Assembly: GCA_900555635.1 (NCBI GenBank)
Contig: USLU01000003.1
Span: forward strand, 62,001 to 126,000
Length of the DNA: 64,000 nucleotides
From: an uncultured Bacteroides sp.
GTDB taxonomy: Bacteria > Bacteroidota > Bacteroidia > Bacteroidales > Bacteroidaceae
Direction of reading: 5' to 3'
Shown here: positions 18,351 through 26,992 of the stretch, piece by piece
Layout of the letters: each line of letters opens with the position of its first letter
Position numbering within the stretch: position 1 is the stretch's first letter
Position numbers and translations under genes: made by a program
The notes under the pieces: model-generated
Told to the model about the DNA's origin: nothing
The model's database searches: none
What the model saw: only the letters and a program-made list of their open reading frames with translations

Positions 18351-19682
18351 TTATTTGCTTTCCGCGAATCCTAGTTTCTTTAATCCCTCCTGCACATCAG
18401 GATGGCTCATAAAAAGTTTCCAAAGTAACCCGGTTCGGTAATTCTCAATCATTACTACAATCGGTCCTTGGTCAATGGCAAGATAACGTTTAGGATACCA
18501 ATTGGCTGTCTCGCTGAAAGCATCATAAAAGCCATAAGGGCCGAAGACTTTATCTCCCATATTATAAAGGTGACGCATTACTTGCAGCGACTCTTCCGGC
18601 GTATAAACAATTGAAGAGAGGGCGGCAGTGGGGGAGATGACTCCCAGGTCTTCACGCTCATTGGGTGCATGGGCGGCATAACCGTTTACGGAGTAACTAG
18701 CTGTTAATCCCCAACAATCCGGACCGAAGCCTTTGTAATGCTTTGGATTACGGATGCAATAGGCACGGTTTACGAGAGTTAGGTTACGCATCTCGTTGAA
18801 ATAGTCGGAACAATATTCATCTTTCAATCCGGTAGGATTAAGCCCAAGGAAAGAATACTGTGCCCAAAAAAGCGGTCCTGCCTCTGTGCCTTGATAACGT
18901 AGGTTCAGTTTGATACCCTCTACCAGATGCGGTTCGACAATAGCACCATTTTGTGCCCACCCATCGTGATAAACAGCAGCGGGAACACCATAGGTAGGAG
19001 AGGCGGCAGCAAGAATATACATGATGAGGCATTCATTATAGCCATGTACCGGAAAGTTCATAGCCCAACCGTATTCGGGACTCCAATGCCAGTAAAGTAC
19101 GTTTTGGTCACCTTGGCGGTAATAGTTCCAGTCCACTTCCCGCCATAGCTTATCGATACGGGCGGCTAGGGCTTTCTCTTGCTCATTGCCGTCGACGTAA
19201 TATTGATGAACGGTTAGTAAAGCTTGCATGATGAACGCTGTTTCCACCAGGTCACCGCCATTATCTTTCTGGCCGAAAGGTTTCACTTTACCGGTATCTC
19301 CATACCACCAGTGAGGATATGCCCCATGAAAACGGTCGGCTGTTTCGAGGAAGGAGACAATCTTCTCCATGCGGGCAAGACCTTCTTCACGGGTAACATA
19401 ACCACGGTCTATACCTGTAAGAATGGCCATGATGCCAAAGCCGCTTCCACCGGAAGTAATCACATTCTGATCGTTCAGTTCATAGGCTCCGTCCAGGTGG
19501 ATACGTTCCCGCGCCAGTCCGCTGTTAGGTTCGGCACCTTCCCAAAAATAGTTGAAGGTTCGGCGCTGTACGGTGTCCATCAGTTGGTCGTCACTGAGTT
19601 GTGCCGGTTTTCCTGCCGGACTTTTACATTGTGCAAAGCCCAGCAGGAGGCTGAATAAGATGAGACTGAATTTTATCTTCAT
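18351..19682 (-). CDS. GH144-family endo-beta-1,2-glucanase-like lipoprotein (copy B)
   Basis: This 443-residue protein has the same length as copy A and aligns without gaps. Its lipobox is GFAQC (Cys 19). The same family blocks are present (NYFWEGAEPNSGLARER, AYPHWWYGDTGK, WHWSPEYGWAMN, GPYGFYDAFSETANWYP). It follows the GH3 gene by only 11 bases, whereas in copy A a phosphoesterase gene and a repeat intervene. Differences between copies are mostly conservative and spread along the protein, suggesting both remain functional. The C-terminus (KLGFAESK) varies from copy A (KLGFSTTK). Confidence 0.85.
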   Translation of the reverse strand: MKIKFSLILFSLLLGFAQCKSPAGKPAQLSDDQLMDTVQRRTFNYFWEGAEPNSGLARERIHLDGAYELNDQNVITSGGSGFGIMAILTGIDRGYVTREEGLARMEKIVSFLETADRFHGAYPHWWYGDTGKVKPFGQKDNGGDLVETAFIMQALLTVHQYYVDGNEQEKALAARIDKLWREVDWNYYRQGDQNVLYWHWSPEYGWAMNFPVHGYNECLIMYILAAASPTYGVPAAVYHDGWAQNGAIVEPHLVEGIKLNLRYQGTEAGPLFWAQYSFLGLNPTGLKDEYCSDYFNEMRNLTLVNRAYCIRNPKHYKGFGPDCWGLTASYSVNGYAAHAPNEREDLGVISPTAALSSIVYTPEESLQVMRHLYNMGDKVFGPYGFYDAFSETANWYPKRYLAIDQGPIVVMIENYRTGLLWKLFMSHPDVQEGLKKLGFAESK

Positions 19683-19693
19683 ATAGGTATGTA

Positions 19694-22015
19694 TTATTTT
19701 AAAGTGAGTTTCGCACTCTTCACAGCCTGACTACTTCCGCCAATCATTAGGATGAAATCGCCGGGTTCGGCTACATGATTGAGATCGTAGTCGTAGAAAC
19801 GCAACAGCTCGGGAGTGATTTTGAAAGACACCGTTTTGCTTTCACCGGCACGAAGGAATATTTTTTCGAATCCTTTCAGCTCCATTACGGGGCGGGTGAT
19901 ACTGCCTACAAGGTCACGGATATAGAGTTGTACCACTTCGGCTCCATCCCGATTGCCGGTGTTGGTAACGGTTACCACAGCCGTTGCCGAACCGTTTTGC
20001 GTCAGTGTCGGAGCAGTCAGTGCAATATCACTGTATTGAAAGGTGGTGTATGATAAACCGTAACCGAACGGATATAACGGATCATTATCCACGTCAAGGT
20101 AATTGGAGCGGAACTTCTCGAACCATTTACCAGCCTGCAACGGGCGTCCTGTATTCTTGTGATTATAGAACAATGGCACCTGTCCTACATTCTTGGGGAA
20201 GGTCATCGTTAATTTACCACTCGGATTTACATCACCGAAGAGTACATCGCCGATAGCATATGCCGCTTCGCTACCCCCGAACCATACATTCAAGATGGCA
20301 GGTACATTTTCTTGTTCCCAGGTTAAGGTCAGTGGACGACCGGTGAAGAGGGTTAATACGACCGGTTTTCCTGTTAATAGCAAAGCTTGAAGCAAAGTGC
20401 GCTGTACATCGGGGATATTCAATTCTGTACGGCTGGAACTTTCACCACTCATTTCGGATGATTCGCCCAGCGCAGCTACAATAACATCGGCATTGGCAGC
20501 CACTTTCAATGCTTCTTCCAGTAGCTCTTTGTCCGTGCGGTTGTCCCGGTTCAGTGAGCGCCCGAACATAGTGGCACGTTCTTCGTAGGCGGCATCACTA
20601 ATGAGGTTGCTACCCTTGGCGTAGGTGATGTTCACCTGTCCTGCCATCATCTCTTTCAGTCCTTCGTACAGAGATGGGTAATCGTCGAGGCGGGCCGCTA
20701 CACTCCATGTGCCCGGCATATTGCTGCGAGTATTTCCCAACGGGCCGATAACGGCTACCGTACCTTGTTTGGCCAATGGCAATACGGGAGCTAAACCGGG
20801 AAGGACAGGTTGATTCTTCAAAAGCACAAAGCTTTCACCGGCAATGCGGCGTGCAGCCTCGCGATGCTCTTTGGTGAAGATGTCGCGTGCAGGACGGTTG
20901 AGGTCGCAATACTTATAAGGGTTGTCAAACAGTCCCAGTTTATATTTAGCTTCCAATACTCGGCGGCAAGCGGCATCTAGTGTCTTCATGGTGATCTTAC
21001 CTTCTTGAAGAGATTTCTTCAGCGTGCCTACGAAACCTTCGCTCACCATATCCATATCTACACCTGCATTGAGCGCACGGGCCGATACGGTCTGCAAATC
21101 GCCGATACCGTGGTCTATCATCTCCGAGATGCCTGTATAATCGGTCACAACAAAGCCGTTGAATCCCCATTGCTTGCGCAGTACATCGGTCATCAGCCAT
21201 TTGTTGGCAGTGGCGGGTACTCCGTCTATTTCATTGAACGAAGCCATTACGCTACCTACACCGGCATCTACTGCTGCCTGATAAGGGTACATGAATTCGT
21301 TGAACATGCGGTTGCGGCTCATATCTACGGTATTATAATCGCGTCCTGCTTCACCGGCTCCATAGAGAGCGAAGTGTTTCACGCAGGCCATAATCTCGTC
21401 GTTACGCTTCAGCTGGTCGCTTAAATTGTTTCCCTGATATCCCAGCACCATTGCCTTGGCGATGGCTCCACCCAGGAAGGGGTCTTCACCGTTACCTTCG
21501 CTTACACGTCCCCAGCGGGGGTCCCGGCTGATGTCCACCATTGGGCTGAACGTCCACGAGATGCCGTCGGCACTGGCTTCGACGGCTGCAATGCGGGCTG
21601 ATTGTTCGATGGCGGTCATGTCCCATGTACAGGACAAACCCAATGGAATGGGGAAGATGGTTTCGTAACCATGTATCACATCCATACCAAAGAGCAGGGG
21701 AATACCCAGCCGGGAGTTCTCTACGGCTAACTTCTGCACATCGCGTATCTTGGCTACTCCTTTTAGGTTAAAGAGTCCGCCCACCATGCCTTGCTCAATA
21801 TTCTTGGCTATGTTACTGCTTTTGGCTTGTCCGGTAGTAATGTCACCGGCTGCGGGCAGATTCAATTGGCCTATCTTTTCTTCCACAGTCATCTTTTTCA
21901 TCAAGGCATCAATGAAGCGGTTCATATCCTGTGGAGTTTTCTGCGCCTGTACGGTCATTGCTCCCATAAGGGTGGCGACCAGTAGGGCACTTACGTTTTT
22001 GATTATTTTCTTCAT
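19694..22015 (-). CDS. GH3 beta-glucosidase, likely acting on beta-1,2-gluco-oligosaccharides (copy B)
   Basis: This protein has 773 residues from the ATG at 22015. An upstream ATG at 22027 would add MLSN before a normal signal peptide (MKKIIKNVSALLVATLMG), so the shorter start is preferred and makes it equal in length to copy A. The nucleophile Asp292 lies in GFVVTDYTG, with Tyr where copy A has Phe. The second domain carries GESSEMSGESSSR and a fibronectin-III-like domain ends the protein. It probably removes glucose from beta-1,2-linked oligosaccharides in the periplasm. The 5' gap holds a striking repeat array. Confidence 0.85.
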   Translation of the reverse strand: MKKIIKNVSALLVATLMGAMTVQAQKTPQDMNRFIDALMKKMTVEEKIGQLNLPAAGDITTGQAKSSNIAKNIEQGMVGGLFNLKGVAKIRDVQKLAVENSRLGIPLLFGMDVIHGYETIFPIPLGLSCTWDMTAIEQSARIAAVEASADGISWTFSPMVDISRDPRWGRVSEGNGEDPFLGGAIAKAMVLGYQGNNLSDQLKRNDEIMACVKHFALYGAGEAGRDYNTVDMSRNRMFNEFMYPYQAAVDAGVGSVMASFNEIDGVPATANKWLMTDVLRKQWGFNGFVVTDYTGISEMIDHGIGDLQTVSARALNAGVDMDMVSEGFVGTLKKSLQEGKITMKTLDAACRRVLEAKYKLGLFDNPYKYCDLNRPARDIFTKEHREAARRIAGESFVLLKNQPVLPGLAPVLPLAKQGTVAVIGPLGNTRSNMPGTWSVAARLDDYPSLYEGLKEMMAGQVNITYAKGSNLISDAAYEERATMFGRSLNRDNRTDKELLEEALKVAANADVIVAALGESSEMSGESSSRTELNIPDVQRTLLQALLLTGKPVVLTLFTGRPLTLTWEQENVPAILNVWFGGSEAAYAIGDVLFGDVNPSGKLTMTFPKNVGQVPLFYNHKNTGRPLQAGKWFEKFRSNYLDVDNDPLYPFGYGLSYTTFQYSDIALTAPTLTQNGSATAVVTVTNTGNRDGAEVVQLYIRDLVGSITRPVMELKGFEKIFLRAGESKTVSFKITPELLRFYDYDLNHVAEPGDFILMIGGSSQAVKSAKLTLK

Positions 22016-22335
22016 ATTTGAAAGCATTTTGAACTAAAGCGTAAACGTATATGATTAAATATCTGCGCGAATAACAGGCTGCATGATAAATGCTGATAAT
22101 CAAAGACTTTGCACTTTATTATTTTTTATAAGGAATACAGTTGCAGTTTATCCCCAATACAGTACTACTTTATTCCTAATAAAGTGTTACTGTATTCCTA
22201 ATAAAGTAATACTGTATTGGGGATAAAGTAACACTGTATAAAGAGTAAAGTAATTATATAGTTGTAGAACACTGCCAATGAACTATTTACCTGATACAGA
22301 TAAAATAGATTCATTTCTTTCGCGAATTCAACTTT
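22016..22335. other. Intergenic gap between SusD and GH3 of copy B
   Basis: These 320 bases contain no gene. They are dominated by the repeat array at 22131-22262. No good terminator with a T tract and no exact minus-strand -7 box was recognised, so GH3 and GH144 may depend on read-through from SusC/SusD past the array. Confidence 0.5.
22131..22262. repeat. Array of 22-bp units in direct and inverted orientation
   Basis: Four direct units with an exact 22-base period start at 22175, 22197, 22219 and 22241, with core AATAAAGTnnTACTGTATT (unit 2 is typical; units 3 and 4 drift). Two inverted units precede them at about 22131-22150 and 22149-22174. The segment 22149-22174 is the reverse complement of 22200-22225 with one mismatch, so the array can fold into a long stem. 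Unequal decay of the units suggests an old array. Confidence 0.8.
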
Positions 22336-23868
22336 TTAATAATTCGGGTTCTGTACCAACACCCCTTTTGACTTGTCTATTTCCGTTTGCGGCAGAGGCA
22401 GCAAGGCATTCTTAGGTTGATAATTTACTTTTCCTGCGGCATGCAGCACATCGGAAGCGATGCCCCAACGTACCAAGTCGTAGAATCTACCCGGTTCCAT
22501 ACCCAATTCTACCCGGCGCTCATGACGTATAGCTTCTCGCAATACACTCTGATCGAGTGAAGTAACTTTGGGAAGTATGTTCGGATTATTCCCCCTTGCA
22601 CGAGCTCTTACCATTTCAAGATCGGCATTGGCTTCTCCTGTTTTACCCAATTCATTGGCGGATTCGGCAGCCATCAACACTACGTCAGCATAGCGTATTA
22701 AGCGGATATTAACCCAATAACCCTTGTTTGTAAACTCGCGGCGCATGGCAGGATCGGTATAAGCTTTCTTATTGAAGGCAAATCCCATAGCTTGCGATAC
22801 AGGCGATTCACCGTAGGGTGTATTGGTGTTTTCCGGAGTAATAGGGTCACTGTCTTTCTGGCGGAAGTAGAGCAGTGTGGCGTCACGACGCGGGTCACCC
22901 GGTTCAAAAGCATCGTACAGCAATTTGGTTGCCATATTCCAACCCCAGCCTAAGTCCCACTTGTCGGCACCACGCACACCTTGCACTTCGGCCCACTGGC
23001 TACCGATTTTATCACTTTGCGGCATAGCGGCTGTAGCCGTACATTGCAGCTCGAATACAGAACCGCCGGAGTTCTCACCTTCTTCAGTGAAGATCTTGTC
23101 GTACGCAGTATTCAAATTATATGTATTACTTTTCATCACATCTGTGGCGGCTGTGTACATATTGTTCCAGTCGTTGCGCATCATATAGGTGCGAGCATGA
23201 AGCGAACGGGCGGCACCCCAAGTCAATCGGCCCAGAAACTCCGGTTCCCAACTCTTAGGCAGTAAAGTTTCGGCATCGGTAAGATCCTTATCTATCTGTT
23301 CGTAAAGCTTGTCCGCAGTTGTTTTGGGCAGGTTGGCATCCGACGATTCGTTTACCTTAAAGGTGATAAGCGGCACTTCGCCGAAGGCACGCACCAGGTT
23401 GAAGTAACAATAAGCACGGAAGAAGCTTGCTTCACCACGGTTGCGCAGGTCGTTCTCTGTGAGCTTGCCCGCCGCTTCGGTTTCGGCAATGGAAGTGAGG
23501 ATGTCGTTACATTGGAAGATAACGGCATAGTTCTGATTCCAGTAAGCACCCAGCAAACCGTTGGTAGGGGTATAGATAAAGTCGTCGTACATTTCCGCTA
23601 CATCCGAGCCATCGCTTACTGTACTACCTTTTTCGGCATCTTCGCTACGGAAAACTTCGATGGCGAATGCCGGAATGCCGGCAGTGATATTGTAGTTACG
23701 CATCATGGTGTATACATTGTATATCTTTCCATCAACAAGCGCATTCGGATTGTCGTCCTCGGTGAACTGTCCCTGCGGACTACGATCCAGGAAGTCGTTA
23801 CATGAAGTCAGGGCAAAGCTTGTCGCACCTGCCATGATAGTGGATAATATATAAGTTTTTAGTTTCAT
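22336..23868 (-). CDS. SusD-like lipoprotein (glucan locus, copy B)
   Basis: This 510-residue surface binding partner belongs to the copy B SusC. The signal peptide ends in LTSC (Cys near 23), followed by NDFLDRSPQGQF, a common SusD opening. The core FFRAYCYFNLVRAFGEVPLI lies near 155, and the C-terminal signature RHERRVELGMEPGRFYDLVRWG near 460. Only 6 bases separate it from the SusC stop, so the two are co-transcribed. It is clearly a different SusD subtype from the copy A protein. Confidence 0.92.
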   Translation of the reverse strand: MKLKTYILSTIMAGATSFALTSCNDFLDRSPQGQFTEDDNPNALVDGKIYNVYTMMRNYNITAGIPAFAIEVFRSEDAEKGSTVSDGSDVAEMYDDFIYTPTNGLLGAYWNQNYAVIFQCNDILTSIAETEAAGKLTENDLRNRGEASFFRAYCYFNLVRAFGEVPLITFKVNESSDANLPKTTADKLYEQIDKDLTDAETLLPKSWEPEFLGRLTWGAARSLHARTYMMRNDWNNMYTAATDVMKSNTYNLNTAYDKIFTEEGENSGGSVFELQCTATAAMPQSDKIGSQWAEVQGVRGADKWDLGWGWNMATKLLYDAFEPGDPRRDATLLYFRQKDSDPITPENTNTPYGESPVSQAMGFAFNKKAYTDPAMRREFTNKGYWVNIRLIRYADVVLMAAESANELGKTGEANADLEMVRARARGNNPNILPKVTSLDQSVLREAIRHERRVELGMEPGRFYDLVRWGIASDVLHAAGKVNYQPKNALLPLPQTEIDKSKGVLVQNPNY

Positions 23869-23874
23869 AATATA

Positions 23875-26800
23875 TTAAAATGTTAAGTTTACTCCAAATG
23901 TATAGATAGCCGGCACAGGATACGTTCCATTGTCTGTTCCGAAGGAGATGGCGGAGCCACCTATTTCGGGTGTATAACCCGTATTATGCTTCCACGTCTT
24001 CAGGTTCTGAATGTTGGCATAGAGTTTCAATGCCTGCAAGCCGACTTTGGCTATCAGCGCTTTATCGAACGAATAAGCCAGCTGCACGTTGCGGATACGG
24101 AAGAATGAGCCGTCTTCTATATAATATTCCGAGTTCAGGAAGTTGATAGAATGCTTGGTATTCAGCAACGGTTGGGTGTTCGACGTTCCTTCGCCATGCC
24201 AACGGTCCATGCGTTGCGCAAGGTAGTTGAACTGTGCGAAGTTGTAGTTATCCCAAGTACGATATATCTGATTACCGCTTTGTCCCATCATCTCTACATT
24301 CAGTTCCCAGCCTTTGTAATCTACTCCAAGCGTAAAACCGTAAGTTACGTCCGGTGTAGGATTACCAATCATGGTGCGGTCCTCAGGGGTAATTTCACCA
24401 TCACCGTTCACATCTTTGAACTTCAGGTCACCCGGTGTCACAGTACCCAATGTGTTTTTCGGTGAGTTCTTGATGTCGGTTTCCGACTGGTAAATGCCGT
24501 CTACCTTATATCCATAGAAATAACCGATGGGATAACCCGCCATAGTATAACTTTGGCTCTTATCGCCGGCAATGATGGAGTATCCTTCTTGAACGAGGCT
24601 CTCTACTTTATTAGAGATGGTAGTCAGGTTGGCGCTTACCGAGTAACCCCAGTTGCCTATCTGATCGCGCCAGGTGGCGGCAAGTTCTATACCGCTGTTG
24701 CGTATCGAACCTAAGTTACCTATACCCGGAATAGTACCTGATATCCCCGGAACTTCAGCCAGCAGGTCTTTGGTGTTCTTCTTATAATATACACCTTCCA
24801 AGTGCAGGCGGTTATTAAACATATTTGTTTCGAAACCGGCCTCCCAAGCTTCTACTTTCTCCCAACGCAGGTTAGGATTAGGCAGGTATGCCAACTGATA
24901 ACCCGGATAAATAATGGATGGTTTGCCAAATACGGCAGAGTAAGCATTCTGTAACAGCGGTTCTGCCGGATAAGCGGTGGCGAGGTTCTGGTTACCCAGT
25001 GTACCCCATGAACCTTTCAACTTCAACATATCCAGCCATTCGATGTCTTTCATCCACTCTTCTTCACTCATCAACCAGCCTAAGCCCACGGAGTAGAAGT
25101 TCTGCCATTGATTACCCGTATACGAGAAGGCCGATGAGCCGTCACGACGGAACGAAGCATTCAGCAGATACTTGCTTTGGTAGTTATAGATGATACGTGC
25201 CAGCATACTGACTGTGGTGCGCTCCCATTGAGTACTTCCGTTGGTAGCTGTAGCGGCGTCGCCGATGCTGACGAACCATTTGTCCGAATTATCGGGGATG
25301 ACAAGACCTACACCTTGTTTGCGGGCACCTTCCAGTCTGCTCAGTGAGTTGTAGTAGGTGGTGAAGCCGGCTGTGGCGATCAGGTTGTGTTTACCTTCGT
25401 CGAAACTATTGGTATAGGTCAATACATAGTCGCTCTGTACCTTGGTTTCGTCCTGTTTGAACTGGCTCACTTCTGTCTTGCCTGTACCTAGCGTGGCAAC
25501 ATTGCCGGCTACGGTATGGTCGTAAACCTTCAGAATAGGCAGGTAAGTCCGGCCATCGTTTGTTCCATAATCCATGGAGAAAGTGGCGCGTGCCGAGAAA
25601 TGTTTCAAGAAGTTCCACTCTCCGTAGATGCTTCCTGAAGCACGATAGTTCACTGCTTTGGTCGTATTTGCCTTTAAATCAACGTCCACCATCGGATTGT
25701 TGAGCTGGGCTTTTTGGAATTCGGGCAATGCGGTGTAAAGTCCGTACTCTTCATTAAAGACCGGAGCGACAGGGGTGGCCCGGATAGCGTTCAGTACTTG
25801 CTTGGCATCGGCCGGCAACATGCGGGCACCATTAAACTGGAAGCCTACCTTCAAATCGGGGGTTATTTTGTACTCGTTGCTGGCATTGATCGTTACCTTG
25901 CTGAACTTCTCATGCTTGATGTTTCCTTGTTCGTAAGCATAACCCACTCCAAGGTAGAAGCTATGTTTTTGCGATGCACCGGTGATACTTATGTTGTTAT
26001 TGGTAATGAATCCACTTTGGAAAATCTCATCTTGCCAGTCGGTATTGGCAGTCCAGGGTCCGAAGTTGAATGGCTCGTTGCCTTGGTTGGCAAGTTGCTC
26101 ATTATATAATTCTTTGAATTGCGATGCATCGGTCAACTTGATCTTATCTACTACCTGCTTCCATCCGAAGGAAGTATTGATGTTCACCCGGGTCTGTCCT
26201 TCTTTGGCTTTCTTTGTGGTAATGATAATTACACCGTTGGCTCCTCGTACACCGAAGATGGCGAGTGAGGAAGGGTCTTTCAGGATCTCCATGGACTCTA
26301 TATCTTCCGGGTTTAGGAAATTGATGTTGTCATTGAACAGTCCATCCACAATGTAAAGAGGTTTGTAACCATTGATGGAGTTTGTACCACGAATACGGAT
26401 TTCGGGGTCGTCACCGGCACGTCCGTTATTCACGATCTGTACGCCTGCTACTTTTCCTTGTAGCGAAGACAATGGATTAGTGGACGGCATATTGGCGATT
26501 TCATCACCCTTAATGTTGGTTATGGAACCCGTCAGGTCACGCTTCTTGGCGCTACCGTAACCTATGACCACAGTCTCTGCCAGCATATTCGAGTCGTCCT
26601 TTAACTGAACGTCGATCACTGACTGGTTGCCAACTTTGATAATTTGTTTCACCATTCCTACATAGGAGAATTCCAATGTGTTTTCTGGTGTAACCTGGAT
26701 GGAGTATTTACCGTCTATATTAGTAATTACGCCGTTCGAAGTCCCTTGTACTAGTACAGATGCACCAATAAGCGGTTCACCCAGCATATCGGTTACGGTA

Positions 26801-26919
26801 CCTGTTACTGTCTTTGTCTGTGCAAAAGCAGGCACTGCCGCTATCAGTAGGCAGACCATCAACAATAGATCTTTCAGCCAAGAGGCTTTTTTTAATGGAA
26901 GATACAATTCTCTCTTCAT
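23875..26919 (-). CDS. SusC-like TonB-dependent transporter (glucan locus, copy B)
   Basis: This protein has about 1014 residues from the ATG at 26919. An upstream ATG at 26952 would add an atypical 11-residue leader. The MKRELYLPLKKASWLK start resembles the copy A start and leads straight into the signal peptide (LLLMVCLLIAAVPAFAQ). The regulatory-like domain (GTVTDMLGEPLIGASVLVQG), LAETVVIGYGSAKKRDLTG and the plug motif LAIFGVRGANGVIIITTKK are present. The barrel ends GVNLTF. It lies 73 bases after the regulator gene on the same strand. It probably imports beta-1,2-gluco-oligosaccharides. Confidence 0.92.
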   Translation of the reverse strand: MKRELYLPLKKASWLKDLLLMVCLLIAAVPAFAQTKTVTGTVTDMLGEPLIGASVLVQGTSNGVITNIDGKYSIQVTPENTLEFSYVGMVKQIIKVGNQSVIDVQLKDDSNMLAETVVIGYGSAKKRDLTGSITNIKGDEIANMPSTNPLSSLQGKVAGVQIVNNGRAGDDPEIRIRGTNSINGYKPLYIVDGLFNDNINFLNPEDIESMEILKDPSSLAIFGVRGANGVIIITTKKAKEGQTRVNINTSFGWKQVVDKIKLTDASQFKELYNEQLANQGNEPFNFGPWTANTDWQDEIFQSGFITNNNISITGASQKHSFYLGVGYAYEQGNIKHEKFSKVTINASNEYKITPDLKVGFQFNGARMLPADAKQVLNAIRATPVAPVFNEEYGLYTALPEFQKAQLNNPMVDVDLKANTTKAVNYRASGSIYGEWNFLKHFSARATFSMDYGTNDGRTYLPILKVYDHTVAGNVATLGTGKTEVSQFKQDETKVQSDYVLTYTNSFDEGKHNLIATAGFTTYYNSLSRLEGARKQGVGLVIPDNSDKWFVSIGDAATATNGSTQWERTTVSMLARIIYNYQSKYLLNASFRRDGSSAFSYTGNQWQNFYSVGLGWLMSEEEWMKDIEWLDMLKLKGSWGTLGNQNLATAYPAEPLLQNAYSAVFGKPSIIYPGYQLAYLPNPNLRWEKVEAWEAGFETNMFNNRLHLEGVYYKKNTKDLLAEVPGISGTIPGIGNLGSIRNSGIELAATWRDQIGNWGYSVSANLTTISNKVESLVQEGYSIIAGDKSQSYTMAGYPIGYFYGYKVDGIYQSETDIKNSPKNTLGTVTPGDLKFKDVNGDGEITPEDRTMIGNPTPDVTYGFTLGVDYKGWELNVEMMGQSGNQIYRTWDNYNFAQFNYLAQRMDRWHGEGTSNTQPLLNTKHSINFLNSEYYIEDGSFFRIRNVQLAYSFDKALIAKVGLQALKLYANIQNLKTWKHNTGYTPEIGGSAISFGTDNGTYPVPAIYTFGVNLTF

Positions 26920-26992
26920 TGCATTAAATTTTAGTTTAGGTTGATAATTCATCTAAATAATGCAATGAAACAAACAAAAAGCAAAAAAGATG

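Noticed and set aside
22131..22262. Possible CRISPR or mobile-element end
   Set aside because: The period of 22 bases leaves no spacer, units occur in both orientations, and no transposase is nearby.
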